Assembly (NCBI GenBank): GCA_022824465.1
Contig: JAJDZV010000003.1
Span: forward strand, 113,931-177,930
Source: Anaerolineae bacterium
GTDB lineage: Bacteria; Chloroflexota; Anaerolineae; Aggregatilineales; Phototrophicaceae
DNA: 64,000 nt
Direction: 5' to 3'
Each line of letters begins with the position of its first letter. The first letter of the stretch is position 1. Both the position numbers and the translations under genes were made by a program. Under the pieces are notes generated by a model. It was not told the DNA's origin. It saw only the letters and a program-made list of their open reading frames with translations, and did not search any database. Of this stretch, positions 52,590-61,559 are shown one piece after another.

Positions 52590-53606
52590 CTATAGGGTGA
52601 TCGGCTCACCGCTGTCGCAGGCGCGCACGATGCCGAATACCAACTCCATGGTCTTGATATTGTCCTGCGCCGATGTGCCTGTCGACCTTCCTCGCGTCAC
52701 AGCGTCATAGAATTCAGCCAGCAGATAATCCTGCGCCATGCGCTCCATGTGAACCAGCGGCGCCTCCCGCCGGTCGTCATGCACATTGACCAACGCGCCG
52801 GGTCCCTCGCCGACGCGCAGCAGCTTCTGCACATACGCTCTATCATCCTCGACCAACAGTACCCCGCGCTCGCATTCAAATCGCCAATTCCCGTTCCAGG
52901 TGGTCTCCTGCGCCTGCGAACACCAGGAACCGGTGTAACTGGCTTGCGCGCCATTGGCGAAGCCGATATGAACTGCGGCGCTGGCATCGCCGGCGTACCA
53001 GCTCCAGGGGGGGTTCCAACTTCGCGCGCTAATCGTCGCCGCGTCGCTGCCCAGGAAATAGCGCATCGCATCGAAATGATGGATAGCCATATCGACGATC
53101 AGGGGATGCGCCATCGCTTCGCGGAAGCCGCCGAAATGCGGTCCCTTGAAGAAGGCGACGTTCAACGCCGCCACCGCGCCCAGTTCGCCGCTATCAAGGA
53201 TGTTCTTTATCGTCTGCGAAAGCGGGAGATAACGATAATTCTGCCCCACGCTGCAGAGCACGCCCGTCGCTTCGGCCGCGGCGGCAATCGCTCGCGCATC
53301 CTCAAGGTTGCCTGCCAGCGGCTTCTCCTGCATCACGGGCAAGCCGGCTTCCAGGGCGCAGACCGTCACTTCGCGATGAAATTGCGGCGGCGTCACATTG
53401 ATCACCGCATCGGCAGCGACCGCTTCCAGCGCCGTTGGCAGCGAGGGGTATATTTGCGCTGCATCCAATCCGTATGCTTCGGCTTGTCGGCGGGCGATAT
53501 CTTTGTTGATCTCGACGAAACCGGCGAAGTCGACAACTTCTGACTTCTGCACGGCATGCAGCCAGGCATTGCCCATCCCGCCGATGCCGACTTGGATAAC
53601 CTTCAT
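52590..53606 (-). CDS. Gfo/Idh/MocA-family oxidoreductase
   Basis: A 338-residue NAD(P)-dependent dehydrogenase. Rossmann start: VIQVGIGGMGNAW; family EKP motif in MQEKPLAGN; C-terminal VDMAIHHFDAMRYFL has the catalytic-region Asp and His. It differs from the paralogue at 46395. It follows the ribose-type ABC genes (53645-56566) on the same strand with a 38-base gap, so it probably oxidises the imported sugar or its derivative. Confidence 0.92.
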   Translation of the reverse strand: MKVIQVGIGGMGNAWLHAVQKSEVVDFAGFVEINKDIARRQAEAYGLDAAQIYPSLPTALEAVAADAVINVTPPQFHREVTVCALEAGLPVMQEKPLAGNLEDARAIAAAAEATGVLCSVGQNYRYLPLSQTIKNILDSGELGAVAALNVAFFKGPHFGGFREAMAHPLIVDMAIHHFDAMRYFLGSDAATISARSWNPPWSWYAGDASAAVHIGFANGAQASYTGSWCSQAQETTWNGNWRFECERGVLLVEDDRAYVQKLLRVGEGPGALVNVHDDRREAPLVHMERMAQDYLLAEFYDAVTRGRSTGTSAQDNIKTMELVFGIVRACDSGEPITL

Positions 53607-53644
53607 GGCGCCGCCTTTCCGGAGCAAGAATCTCGGACGGGAAT

Positions 53645-54676
53645 CTAACGCACGCGCCCGCCATTAAAGCGCTGGAAGATCAACGAGAGGATGATAATCA
53701 AGCCATAGAAGAACTGCGTAAAGAAGCCGGTCAAACCGGCTGCGATCACGCCCGTCTCGATGAAGGCGACAATGGTTGTGCCGATAGCGCCGCCAAAGAC
53801 CGTTCCGATCCCGCCCCATGTCGGGGTGCCGCCGACGAAAATTCCCGCCAGCACCGGCAGCAGCAAGCCATCCCCCGTCGTGGGCCACCAGACAAAATTG
53901 ATCATCACCGAGAAGACGCCCGCCAGCGCCGCGCCGATGCCTGTGAAGACGAAGACCAAAATGCGCGTGCGATCGACATCAATGCCCATCTCGGCCGCGC
54001 TCTCGGGATTGTCGCCGACGCAATGCACCCGCACGCCGAAGCTGTGCCGATTATATAGGAAGACGCCCAGCGCCGTGAATGCTAGCGCCCACAGCATCTG
54101 ATTGGGGATGCCCTGATTGCCCGCGATGATTATCGTGTCGTCAGCCAATAAGGTATGAATGAATGTGCCGCGGACTTCGGGGATTGCGATTGAGAAGCCC
54201 TCGACCAGGATATTGATAAAGCCGCGCAAGAAGAAGTTCATGCCGAGCGTCGCCACCAGCGCGGATAGACCGATGCGCACGACCAGCAAGCCATTGACGA
54301 CGCCAAGCAAGGCGCCTACTAACAGCGCCGCCCCGATCCCGATCAGCGGGTCTCCGCCTTGGTCAACGATGGATACAAAAGCATAGGAGGCCAGCCCAAC
54401 AACCGACGGGAACGACAGGTCTATCTCACCCGCGGTAACAACAAAGACCAACGGCACCACCAAAAACATCGATACCGGCAGCGCGATCATCACCGATCGA
54501 TAGGTCTTGAATTGAGAAAACACATCGGGATTCGCCATCGTGAAGCCGATTAGCATCACAATAAGAAACAGTGTCGATGTCAACGCCCGGCGGTTGTTGC
54601 GCGCCCACTTGACGAGCGGGCTCACGTCCTCGCGCGCCGTTTGCTGTTGCCCGCCAGGTCTAGCGCCAAATCCCAT
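53645..54676 (-). CDS. Ribose-type sugar ABC transporter permease
   Basis: A 343-residue permease of the RbsC/AraH family, with eight to ten helices. FLVVPLVFVVTAGEIDLSFPSVVGL and GVHCVGDNPESAAEMGIDV-like segments are typical. C-terminal GGTPTWGGIGTVFGGAIG is the conserved cytoplasmic or helix region. It lies 13 bases after its ATPase. With the binding protein at 55565 this is a three-gene sugar importer. Confidence 0.92.
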   Translation of the reverse strand: MGFGARPGGQQQTAREDVSPLVKWARNNRRALTSTLFLIVMLIGFTMANPDVFSQFKTYRSVMIALPVSMFLVVPLVFVVTAGEIDLSFPSVVGLASYAFVSIVDQGGDPLIGIGAALLVGALLGVVNGLLVVRIGLSALVATLGMNFFLRGFINILVEGFSIAIPEVRGTFIHTLLADDTIIIAGNQGIPNQMLWALAFTALGVFLYNRHSFGVRVHCVGDNPESAAEMGIDVDRTRILVFVFTGIGAALAGVFSVMINFVWWPTTGDGLLLPVLAGIFVGGTPTWGGIGTVFGGAIGTTIVAFIETGVIAAGLTGFFTQFFYGLIIILSLIFQRFNGGRVR

Positions 54677-54689
54677 AGAAGTCTGCTCC

Positions 54690-55469
54690 TTAGCTTGCGC
54701 TCAAGCCGGCGTCGGCGTGCGCCATCTCGGCGATTTCCTGCATGTGCTTCATCAGCACATCGGCCGATGCGATCTCCGATCGAGCCGTCTTCATCACGAC
54801 TTTGCCGCGGTCCAGCACTACGAAGCGATCGGCGACATCGTAGACATGATAAATGTTGTGCCCGATGAAAATAATCGATCGGCCACGCGACCGTACATTT
54901 TCGATAAAGCCGAAGACCTTCGCTGTTTCGACCAGCGAAAGCGCGGTCGTCGGCTCGTCCAGGACGATGAGATCGGCATCAAAATACAGCGCCCTCGCGA
55001 TCGCTACGCCTTGCCGCTCGCCGCCGGAGAGGGTCGCCACTGGCGAATCGGGATCGAACACTTTGGAAGTGAAGCCGATCTCGCGCATGAGACGGTTGGC
55101 TTCTTCGTACTGTGTCTTGACTTTGATGACGCCAAAACTATTCTTAATCTCCCGCCCCATGAAGATATTGCGCGTGATGGTCTGCTGCGGCGCCAGCGCG
55201 CGGTCTTGGTAGACTGTCTCAATGCCGGCGTCACGTGAGCGAGCGGCGTTCCAATTCCGTACCTCGCGACCGCGGACGATAATCTGCCCGCTGTCCGGCT
55301 GATGCACACCCGATAGGATCTTGATCAGGGTGGACTTGCCGGCGCCGTTGTCGCCGATGAGCCCAACCACCTCTCCGGGTCGCACGCCAAAACTGATGCC
55401 GTCTACCGCGTTGACGTTGCCGAAGGACTTGGTGACATCCCGCAATTCAATGAGGTACTTCTGTTTCAT
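54690..55469 (-). CDS. Sugar ABC transporter ATP-binding protein (single domain)
   Basis: A 259-residue ATPase. Walker A GLIGDNGAGKSTLIKIL, signature TLSGGERQGVAIARAL, Walker [13 protein letters not shown] and switch FIGHNIYHVYD are intact. It is a single-domain version of RbsA, like FrcA, and is close to the partial gene at the window start. Gene order is binding protein, ATPase, permease. The sugar is unknown. Confidence 0.93.
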   Translation of the reverse strand: MKQKYLIELRDVTKSFGNVNAVDGISFGVRPGEVVGLIGDNGAGKSTLIKILSGVHQPDSGQIIVRGREVRNWNAARSRDAGIETVYQDRALAPQQTITRNIFMGREIKNSFGVIKVKTQYEEANRLMREIGFTSKVFDPDSPVATLSGGERQGVAIARALYFDADLIVLDEPTTALSLVETAKVFGFIENVRSRGRSIIFIGHNIYHVYDVADRFVVLDRGKVVMKTARSEIASADVLMKHMQEIAEMAHADAGLSAS

Positions 55470-55490
55470 ATCTTCTCCCCCATCCCTCGA

Positions 55491-55517
55491 CCCCTTCCCC
55501 CATCAAGAGGGAAGGGG
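55491..55517. repeat. Perfect C/G-rich hairpin after binding-protein gene
   Basis: CCCCTTCCC (55491-55499), nine-base loop, GGGAAGGGG (55509-55517). Same stem and loop length as at 30356-30382. It lies between the binding-protein gene and the ATPase gene of one operon. Confidence 0.75.
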
Positions 55518-55564
55518 AACTTTCGCTCGGGGTGACGATTGAGTCTTGTCGGGACGGCGGGGGA

Positions 55565-56566
55565 TTAGCGATAACCCGCAATGGCCAGTTCTTTGACCTG
55601 CTCGTAGTTGCTGACATCAATGAATCCCGCGCCGGTATCAGCATTCAACGGCGCCAAGCCGAACTTGGCCGTCTGGCAAATGCTGAGGACGGGCAGATAG
55701 CCTTGCAGGAAGGGCTGCTGATCGGCAGTCAGGTGAATCCAGTCTTCAGCGAAACCTTGCATGATGAACTCGTTGGTATCAAACCCAATGGCTTTGACCT
55801 GACCGGCTTCCAACCCGGCGGCTTCAAAGTAGGTCTGGGTGTTGCCGAGCGTCTGTCCGCCGGAGAAGACCACCATCTTCGTGTCCGGATTGTCGGTGAG
55901 CGCCGCGACCATAGACGGGATGCCCAGATTAGGATCGGCGGCCCAGGTCGGTCCCGAGTCGACATGAATGATTTCCATTCCGGCCGCTTCCAGCGCTTCC
56001 CAGGTTCCCAATTCGCGCAGCGCGCGTTCACGCTGTGCTAGGTTTGCGAGGACAATCGCCTTGTCGCCTTCGCCGAAGCCAAACTGGCGCAGGGCCTCTT
56101 CGCCCAGGGCGATGCCCTGTGAATGCAACTGCGCGCCGACATATCCGCCGCCATAACGCGCGCGGACCTGATCAACATCGACATTCTGGTACATCATGAT
56201 GATGCCGGCTTCGGCCGCTTCCGCCGCCAGCGGCATGATCGCTTCATTACCCGGGTGCCCCATCATAGCGATGCCATCCGGCGCCTGCGCCACCGCTTCG
56301 CGCAACTGCTGCGTCATCAATTCGCTGTCCCAACCGGAAAATACATACTCGACATTGGCGCCCAGATCTCGCTCGGCCGCCAGCGCGCCGCGATACACGA
56401 TGCCAGCGAAGGCGTCGCCCTCGGTGCCGCCGGCGAAGAAGCGGATCGTCACGCCCTCGCACCAGTGCGCCCGATCAAGGTCATCTTGCGCGAGCGCCGG
56501 CGCCGCCAAAGCGAATACCATCACTATGACCAGCAGAAGACTTGCGATGCTGTGTTTGTTTGACAT
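55565..56566 (-). CDS. Ribose-type sugar-binding protein
   Basis: A 333-residue periplasmic-binding-type protein (RbsB/sugar family). Signal peptide: SIASLLLVIVMVFALAAPALA. Mature sequence includes IRFFAGGTEGD, GWDSELMTQQLREAV and IAMMGHPGNEAIMP, typical of the hinge-binding fold. The ATG at 56566 has TTGGAGGCAAG upstream; the frame extends further but only as shadow. First gene of the minus-strand operon down to 52590. Confidence 0.92.
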   Translation of the reverse strand: MSNKHSIASLLLVIVMVFALAAPALAQDDLDRAHWCEGVTIRFFAGGTEGDAFAGIVYRGALAAERDLGANVEYVFSGWDSELMTQQLREAVAQAPDGIAMMGHPGNEAIMPLAAEAAEAGIIMMYQNVDVDQVRARYGGGYVGAQLHSQGIALGEEALRQFGFGEGDKAIVLANLAQRERALRELGTWEALEAAGMEIIHVDSGPTWAADPNLGIPSMVAALTDNPDTKMVVFSGGQTLGNTQTYFEAAGLEAGQVKAIGFDTNEFIMQGFAEDWIHLTADQQPFLQGYLPVLSICQTAKFGLAPLNADTGAGFIDVSNYEQVKELAIAGYR

Positions 56567-56735
56567 TCTTGCCTCCAAAGACATACGAGTGTATACGAAA
56601 GTCAGCTTCTCAGACTGCCATGCCCGCTTGCAAAGCCGGATCTGCAAATCTGACCGGGCGCAGTCTACCATCATTTGCCGCGGACTGCCAATGCCCGCCG
56701 CGCCTGTGGCGGTTTCCCAGACACATACGCTACAA

Positions 56736-56764
56736 TTGCGCAATCTGTGGGCATCCAATAGAAT
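56736..56764 (+). promoter_or_regulatory. Putative promoter of the dipeptide ABC operon
   Basis: TTGCGC (56736-56741), 17 bases, TAGAAT (56759-56764). The leader to ATG 56824 is about 53 bases and ends with the ribosome binding site GGAGG. Confidence 0.5.
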
Positions 56765-56823
56765 GCCGCAACAGATTGTCACATTCTGTTCGCTTCTGCA
56801 AACTTTTCTGCACGGAGGAAAAC

Positions 56824-58434
56824 ATGTTCAAACGTATCTTGCTTGTATCGCTTGTGGCGAGCCTCATGCTCCTCACATCAATAGTCGTCACCGCCCAAGA
56901 TGACATCCTGCTCTACGGTGGCAACCAGGATATCGACAATATCGACCCGGCCACCGGTGAAAACTATTCGATCAATGCCGCCTTGCGCAGCCTCTACGAC
57001 GCGCTCTTTCTCGCCCGAGGCAGCGACATTGAACCGCATTTAGTGGAGAGTTTTGAAGTCAGCGATGATGCCACCGTCTGGACTTTCACCCTGCACGATC
57101 ATGCTGTTTTCCAAGATGGCAGCCCGGTAACCGCCGACGCCGTCGTTTACAGCTTCAACCGCATGATGGCGATTTCCGGTCCGCCGACCTGGCGATGGGA
57201 AACGATCACCGACGAAAATTCGGCGCAAGCGCTTGATGAGCACACCGTTCAATTCACGCTGACCCAGCCCTACGCGCCCTTCATCGGTACGCTAACGCAG
57301 CTCTTCGTCGTCAATCCCGCCATTGTCGAAGCGAACATAGTGGAAATTGCTTGTCCCGAACCCGAGGAAGGCGAAGAAGCGATTGAAGGTCCCTGCTACG
57401 ATCATGGGCAAACCTTCTTGCGAGAGAACGCCGCCGGCTCCGGTCCCTTCACGCAAGGACGCTGGGAAATCGGCAATATCTACGAGTTCATCGCCGTTGA
57501 AGATTACTGGGCGGGCTGGCGCGGCGAAGACCATTTGGATGGTTTCGTGTGGATCATCCAGCGCGATGGCGCCACGCAATTGAACTCCTTGCTCGCTGGC
57601 GAAACTCACATCGCCGATCAAGCGACTCCAAGCAAAAAAGACCAAATCATCGATTCGCCGGATCATGTTTGGGAAGAGCATCCCGGCACCTACGTCAACA
57701 CGCTGAAGATGAATAACCTCGGCGAATACACCAGCAATGTCAATCTGCGCAAAGCGATCGCCCACGCCATGAACTATGAAGCCATGGTGCAGGCGCAGGA
57801 AGAAGCTGTCAGCCTGATGTTTGGGCCAACGCCCGATTACATGCCGGGTTACGTCGGAACGCTGGACTACCCGACCTATGATTTGGACAAAGCGCGGGAA
57901 TACATGGCGATGACGCCTTGGCCCGATGGCGGCATCTCGCTGGACTATATCTATGTCACGGAACTCTCGCACGAAATAGTCCCAGGGCTGATCCTGCTGG
58001 AAGGACTGGCGGAGATCGGCATCGAGATGAACATGGTTCCCATGCTATGGCCCGACATGGTCGCCAGTTGCGGCTCGCCGGAGACAGGTCCGGACATCAT
58101 CAACATTTACACGGTGCCATCCTTCCTGGATCTCGATGCCCACCTATACAATCAGTATCACTCAGATCAATGGGGCAGCTTCAATTCCTGCAGTTTCTAC
58201 CAGAACGAGCGGGTTGATGAACTGCTGGACACCGCGCGCGTCACTGGCGACGCCGAAATGCGCGAGGAAATGTACGTCGAAGCCCAGGAAATCATCAATG
58301 AGGACCAGCCTTCGGTTTGGATGTATACCCTAAGCAGTGGCACGGGGATGCACAAATGCGTGAAGGGCTATCGCTACTCGCCGTATTATCAGGTCACAGT
58401 CCTATTCCAGGATCTGTGGATGGAGGATTGCTAG
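56824..58434 (+). CDS. Peptide/nickel-type ABC substrate-binding protein (DppA/OppA fold)
   Basis: A 536-residue family 5 binding protein. Signal peptide: RILLVSLVASLMLLTSIVVTA. VWTFTLHDHAVFQDGSPVTA is the family hallmark, and LLAGETHIADQATP the following domain. The ATG at 56824 has GGAGG upstream; an upstream frame extension lacks homology. It opens a complete operon with two permeases, two ATPases and a DUF917 gene. The ligand may be a peptide, a hydantoin-like compound or an oligosaccharide. Confidence 0.92.
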   Translation: MFKRILLVSLVASLMLLTSIVVTAQDDILLYGGNQDIDNIDPATGENYSINAALRSLYDALFLARGSDIEPHLVESFEVSDDATVWTFTLHDHAVFQDGSPVTADAVVYSFNRMMAISGPPTWRWETITDENSAQALDEHTVQFTLTQPYAPFIGTLTQLFVVNPAIVEANIVEIACPEPEEGEEAIEGPCYDHGQTFLRENAAGSGPFTQGRWEIGNIYEFIAVEDYWAGWRGEDHLDGFVWIIQRDGATQLNSLLAGETHIADQATPSKKDQIIDSPDHVWEEHPGTYVNTLKMNNLGEYTSNVNLRKAIAHAMNYEAMVQAQEEAVSLMFGPTPDYMPGYVGTLDYPTYDLDKAREYMAMTPWPDGGISLDYIYVTELSHEIVPGLILLEGLAEIGIEMNMVPMLWPDMVASCGSPETGPDIINIYTVPSFLDLDAHLYNQYHSDQWGSFNSCSFYQNERVDELLDTARVTGDAEMREEMYVEAQEIINEDQPSVWMYTLSSGTGMHKCVKGYRYSPYYQVTVLFQDLWMEDC

Positions 58435-58439
58435 CCCCT

Positions 58440-58515
58440 ATCCCCGGTCCCCAAATAAGGCAAGGGGAGTCATTCCCTCCCTCTTCATGGGGGAGGGACT
58501 TAGGTTGGGGGAAGA
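58440..58515. repeat. C/G-rich palindromic repeat after binding-protein gene
   Basis: TCCCTCCC (58474-58481), nine-base loop, GGGAGGGA (58491-58498), flanked by a looser CCCC/GGGG pair at 58441-58467. Same design as at 30356 and 55491. Confidence 0.7.
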
Positions 58516-58527
58516 TTTGTAAACCCG

Positions 58528-59541
58528 ATGAACATCCGTTTCTACATCCTCCGGCGCATCGCCCTCCTCATACCGACCCTCATCGGCTTGAGCATCCTGA
58601 CCTTTTCCATCGCCCGCATCGTTCCCGGCGACCCGGTCGGCTTGGCGGCCGGTCCCCAAGCGACCGAAGAAATCAAGGCGGCCTTGCGGCGCGAACTGGG
58701 CTTGGACCAGCCCTTGCCCATCCAATACATCAACTACATGACCGGGCTCTTCCGCGGCGATTGGGGGGAATCGCTCTACACCCGCCGCTCCGTCATCGGC
58801 GACCTGCGTACCTTCTGGCCCGCCACGCTCGAACTTACCACCGCCGCTGTCATCATCGCTACGGTCTTGGGCGTCCCGGCCGGCGTCATTTCGGCTATGT
58901 ATCGCAACCGCCTGCCCGACCACGTCGCCCGCGTTCTGTCGCTCTTCTTCGTCAGCTTTCCCTCATTTTGGCTGGCGATGATCTTTCAGACCTGGTTCGG
59001 GCTCGATTTGGGCTGGTTCCCGATCAGCAAGCGATTGCCGGTGCTGGTCGCGCCGCCACCCGCCACCACCGGTTTGTTCTTGGTCGACAGCCTCATCCAA
59101 CTCGACTTCGAGACCTTTCTGGTTTCCTTCCGACATCTCTTCATTCCCGCGCTTGTATTATCATTCGGCGCCTTCGCCAGCATCACCCGCATCACCCGCG
59201 CCAGCATGGTCGAAGCGCTGGAGAAAGACTTCGTGCGCATGGAACGCGCCATCGGCATCCCCTACCGCGTCATCATCTTCAAATATGTGCTGCGCAACGC
59301 CCTCATCGCCACCATCACCGTCATCTCGCTCAACTTCGGCTGGCTTATGGCTGGCGCCATCCTCATCGAGACCATCTTCGATTGGCCCGGGCTCGGTTTA
59401 TACGCCGTCAAAGCATCGCTCAGCCTTGATTTCCAGCCCATCATGGGCATCGCCATCCTCTACGGCATCGTCTTCAGCATCGTGAATATCCTGACCGATG
59501 TCGTCTACGGCATCCTGGACCCGAGGATTCGCTATGGCTGA
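58528..59541 (+). CDS. dppB: Dipeptide-type ABC transporter permease (DppB-like)
   Basis: A 337-residue permease. N-terminal helix in FYILRRIALLIPTLIGLSIL; periplasmic LGLDQPLPIQYINYM; coupling loop LEKDFVRMERAIGIPYRVIIFKYV. C-terminal ILTDVVYGILDPRIRYG is the usual DppB ending. Its last eight bases overlap the next permease gene. The symbol indicates type only. Confidence 0.92.
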   Translation: MNIRFYILRRIALLIPTLIGLSILTFSIARIVPGDPVGLAAGPQATEEIKAALRRELGLDQPLPIQYINYMTGLFRGDWGESLYTRRSVIGDLRTFWPATLELTTAAVIIATVLGVPAGVISAMYRNRLPDHVARVLSLFFVSFPSFWLAMIFQTWFGLDLGWFPISKRLPVLVAPPPATTGLFLVDSLIQLDFETFLVSFRHLFIPALVLSFGAFASITRITRASMVEALEKDFVRMERAIGIPYRVIIFKYVLRNALIATITVISLNFGWLMAGAILIETIFDWPGLGLYAVKASLSLDFQPIMGIAILYGIVFSIVNILTDVVYGILDPRIRYG

Positions 59542-60526
59542 GTTGGGCCAACCGCCCTCTAAATCTCCCCCCGACGCATCAGGCGGAGACTTGTACGCGT
59601 CGCCTGATGCCGATCATTCTCCCCTCCCGAATGCCTTGGGGAGGGGCAGAAAGAAGAGAACCGCGCGCTCGGCCCGCTGGGAAAATATCGCCCGCGGCCT
59701 ATACCGCTTCCGCTCCAATACCCTGTCGATGGTGGGCCTGACGATGCTGATCTTCATCTTGCTGGTGGCCATCTTCGCGCCTGTCATCGCCCCCTTTCCC
59801 GAAGACGCTACTGGCAAGACCCGCGTCATCGCCCGCCTGCAGCCGCCCAGCGACGAATTCGCCTTCGGCACGGATAAGGTCGGGCGCGACATCTTCAGCC
59901 GCGTAGTCATGGGTACGGGTCTGGCGCTGCAAGTCGGCACGGTTATCATCCTGCTGGCGACCACCATCGGCGTCACAATCGGCGCCATCTCCGGTTATGC
60001 CGGCGGCTGGCTTGACGATTTCCTCATGCGCATCACCGATATCTTTCTCACCGTGCCGGCGCTCGTCCTCGCCATCGCCATCTCGGCTGCTCTAGGCAAA
60101 GGCATCATCAACGCCATGATCGGCATATCGCTGGTCTGGTGGCCCGGCTTCGCCCGCCTGACGCGCAGTCTTGTGCTGTCCCTGCGCGAGGAACCCTTCG
60201 TGGAAGCAGCCTATGGCATCGGCGCCGGCCACATGCGCATCATATTCCGCCACATCCTGCCCAACGCCGTCTCGCCGATAATCATCAAGATGACTACCGA
60301 CTTCGGTTTCGCGGTGCTCACGGCGGCCGCCCTCGGTTTCATCGGCTTGGGCGCGCAGCCGCCGACGCCGGAATGGGGCGCCATGATCAACGACGGGCGC
60401 CGCTTCTTCCCCGATGAATGGTGGATCGCCACCTTCCCCGGCATGGCCATCTGGCTGATGGTCTTCAGCTGGAACCTCATCGGCGATGGCTTGCGCGATG
60501 TTCTGGATCCCCGCTCGCGGCGTTAG
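59534..60526 (+). CDS. dppC: Dipeptide-type ABC transporter permease (DppC-like) with repeat-derived N-terminus
   Basis: A 330-residue permease. The conserved part starts near residue 55 (WENIARGLYRFRSNTLSMVG). Later blocks include FGTDKVGRDIFSRVV and the coupling loop FVEAAYGIGAGHMRIIFRHI. Residues about 7-45 (Pro/Ser/Asp-rich) come from a palindromic repeat at 59561-59646, which reads through in frame. ATG 59534 overlaps dppB by eight bases. The extra N-terminus is not a family feature. Confidence 0.92.
   Translation: MAELGQPPSKSPPDASGGDLYASPDADHSPLPNALGRGRKKRTARSARWENIARGLYRFRSNTLSMVGLTMLIFILLVAIFAPVIAPFPEDATGKTRVIARLQPPSDEFAFGTDKVGRDIFSRVVMGTGLALQVGTVIILLATTIGVTIGAISGYAGGWLDDFLMRITDIFLTVPALVLAIAISAALGKGIINAMIGISLVWWPGFARLTRSLVLSLREEPFVEAAYGIGAGHMRIIFRHILPNAVSPIIIKMTTDFGFAVLTAAALGFIGLGAQPPTPEWGAMINDGRRFFPDEWWIATFPGMAIWLMVFSWNLIGDGLRDVLDPRSRR
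59561..59646. repeat. Palindromic repeat inside the dppC-like gene
   Basis: Two stems: GCATCAGGCG (59576-59585) with CGCCTGATGC (59601-59610), and CCCCTCCC (59621-59628) with GGGAGGGG (59639-59646). The flank AATCTCCCCCCGACGCATC (59562-59580) resembles, in reverse complement, the element at 62394-62421. Translated in frame as the N-terminus of the permease. Confidence 0.75.
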
Positions 60527-60533
60527 TGGTGAC

Positions 60534-61559
60534 ATGACCGACCTGCTCAACATAGAAAACCTCCACCTCGAATTCGACACCTACGATGGCGTCGTCAAGG
60601 TACTGGCCGGCGTCGATCTGCAAATGCGGCGCGGTGATGTGCTCGGCTTGGTCGGCGAGACCGGCTGCGGCAAATCCATGACCGCTCTCTCCGTTCCCCG
60701 CCTCATCCCCATGCCGCCGGGCCGCATCACCGCCGGGCGCGTCAGCTTCAAAGGCGAGGACATCCTGAGCAAATCCGAAAGCGAGATGGAAGCTTTCCGC
60801 GCGCGCCATGTCGGCATGATTTTCCAGGACCCGGTCACCAACCTCAACCCGCTATTCACCATCCGCGAGCAACTCGTCGACGCCGTGCTATATCAGCGCG
60901 CCCAAGGCCAGAAAGTGCCCGGGCGCTGGCGCGGCTTCCTGCCATCTGTCCGCCAAATTCGCCAGGAAGCCCACGAACGCGCCGTCGAGCTGATGCGACT
61001 GACCGGCATCCCCGATGGCGACAAACGCATCTTCGATTACCCGCATCAATTCAGCGGCGGCATGCGGCAGCGCGTCTTGATCGCCATGGCGCTGGCCGGC
61101 GACCCCGACCTGCTCATCGCCGACGAACCTACCACCGCCCTAGATGTCACCATCCAGGCGCAAATCCTGCGCTTGATTCGCTCGCTAGTGGCGCAGCTCG
61201 GCTTGACCGTCCTGCTCATCACGCATAACCTCGGCGTTGTCGCCCGTAGTTGCGAGCGCGTCGCCGTCATGTATTCGGGCCGCGTCATCGAAGAATCCCC
61301 CGTGCGCGAGTTGTTCAACAATCCCAAACATCCTTATACCCGCGGTCTCATCGCCGCCGTGCCACAGAAAGACATCAGCCGAGGCGGCTTGGAAGGCATC
61401 CCGGGCATGATTCCCAACTTGATCAATCCGCCGGCCGGCTGCCGATTCCACCCCCGCTGCGGGGCGGTCATGGATATCTGCCGGGCCGCTGTGCCGCCAA
61501 CTGTCGCCGTCGGGTCGGAGCACACCGCCTCCTGCTTCCTGTATCCGGAGGATCCATGA
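60534..61559 (+). CDS. dppD: Dipeptide-type ABC transporter ATP-binding protein (DppD-like)
   Basis: A 341-residue ATPase. Walker [17 protein letters not shown], signature [15 protein letters not shown], Walker [15 protein letters not shown], switch [11 protein letters not shown], and a C-terminal oligopeptide/dipeptide extension (GCRFHPRCG) with cysteines that in some relatives bind an Fe-S cluster. ATG 60534 restores the family N-terminus. Overlaps dppF by four bases. Confidence 0.93.
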   Translation: MTDLLNIENLHLEFDTYDGVVKVLAGVDLQMRRGDVLGLVGETGCGKSMTALSVPRLIPMPPGRITAGRVSFKGEDILSKSESEMEAFRARHVGMIFQDPVTNLNPLFTIREQLVDAVLYQRAQGQKVPGRWRGFLPSVRQIRQEAHERAVELMRLTGIPDGDKRIFDYPHQFSGGMRQRVLIAMALAGDPDLLIADEPTTALDVTIQAQILRLIRSLVAQLGLTVLLITHNLGVVARSCERVAVMYSGRVIEESPVRELFNNPKHPYTRGLIAAVPQKDISRGGLEGIPGMIPNLINPPAGCRFHPRCGAVMDICRAAVPPTVAVGSEHTASCFLYPEDP

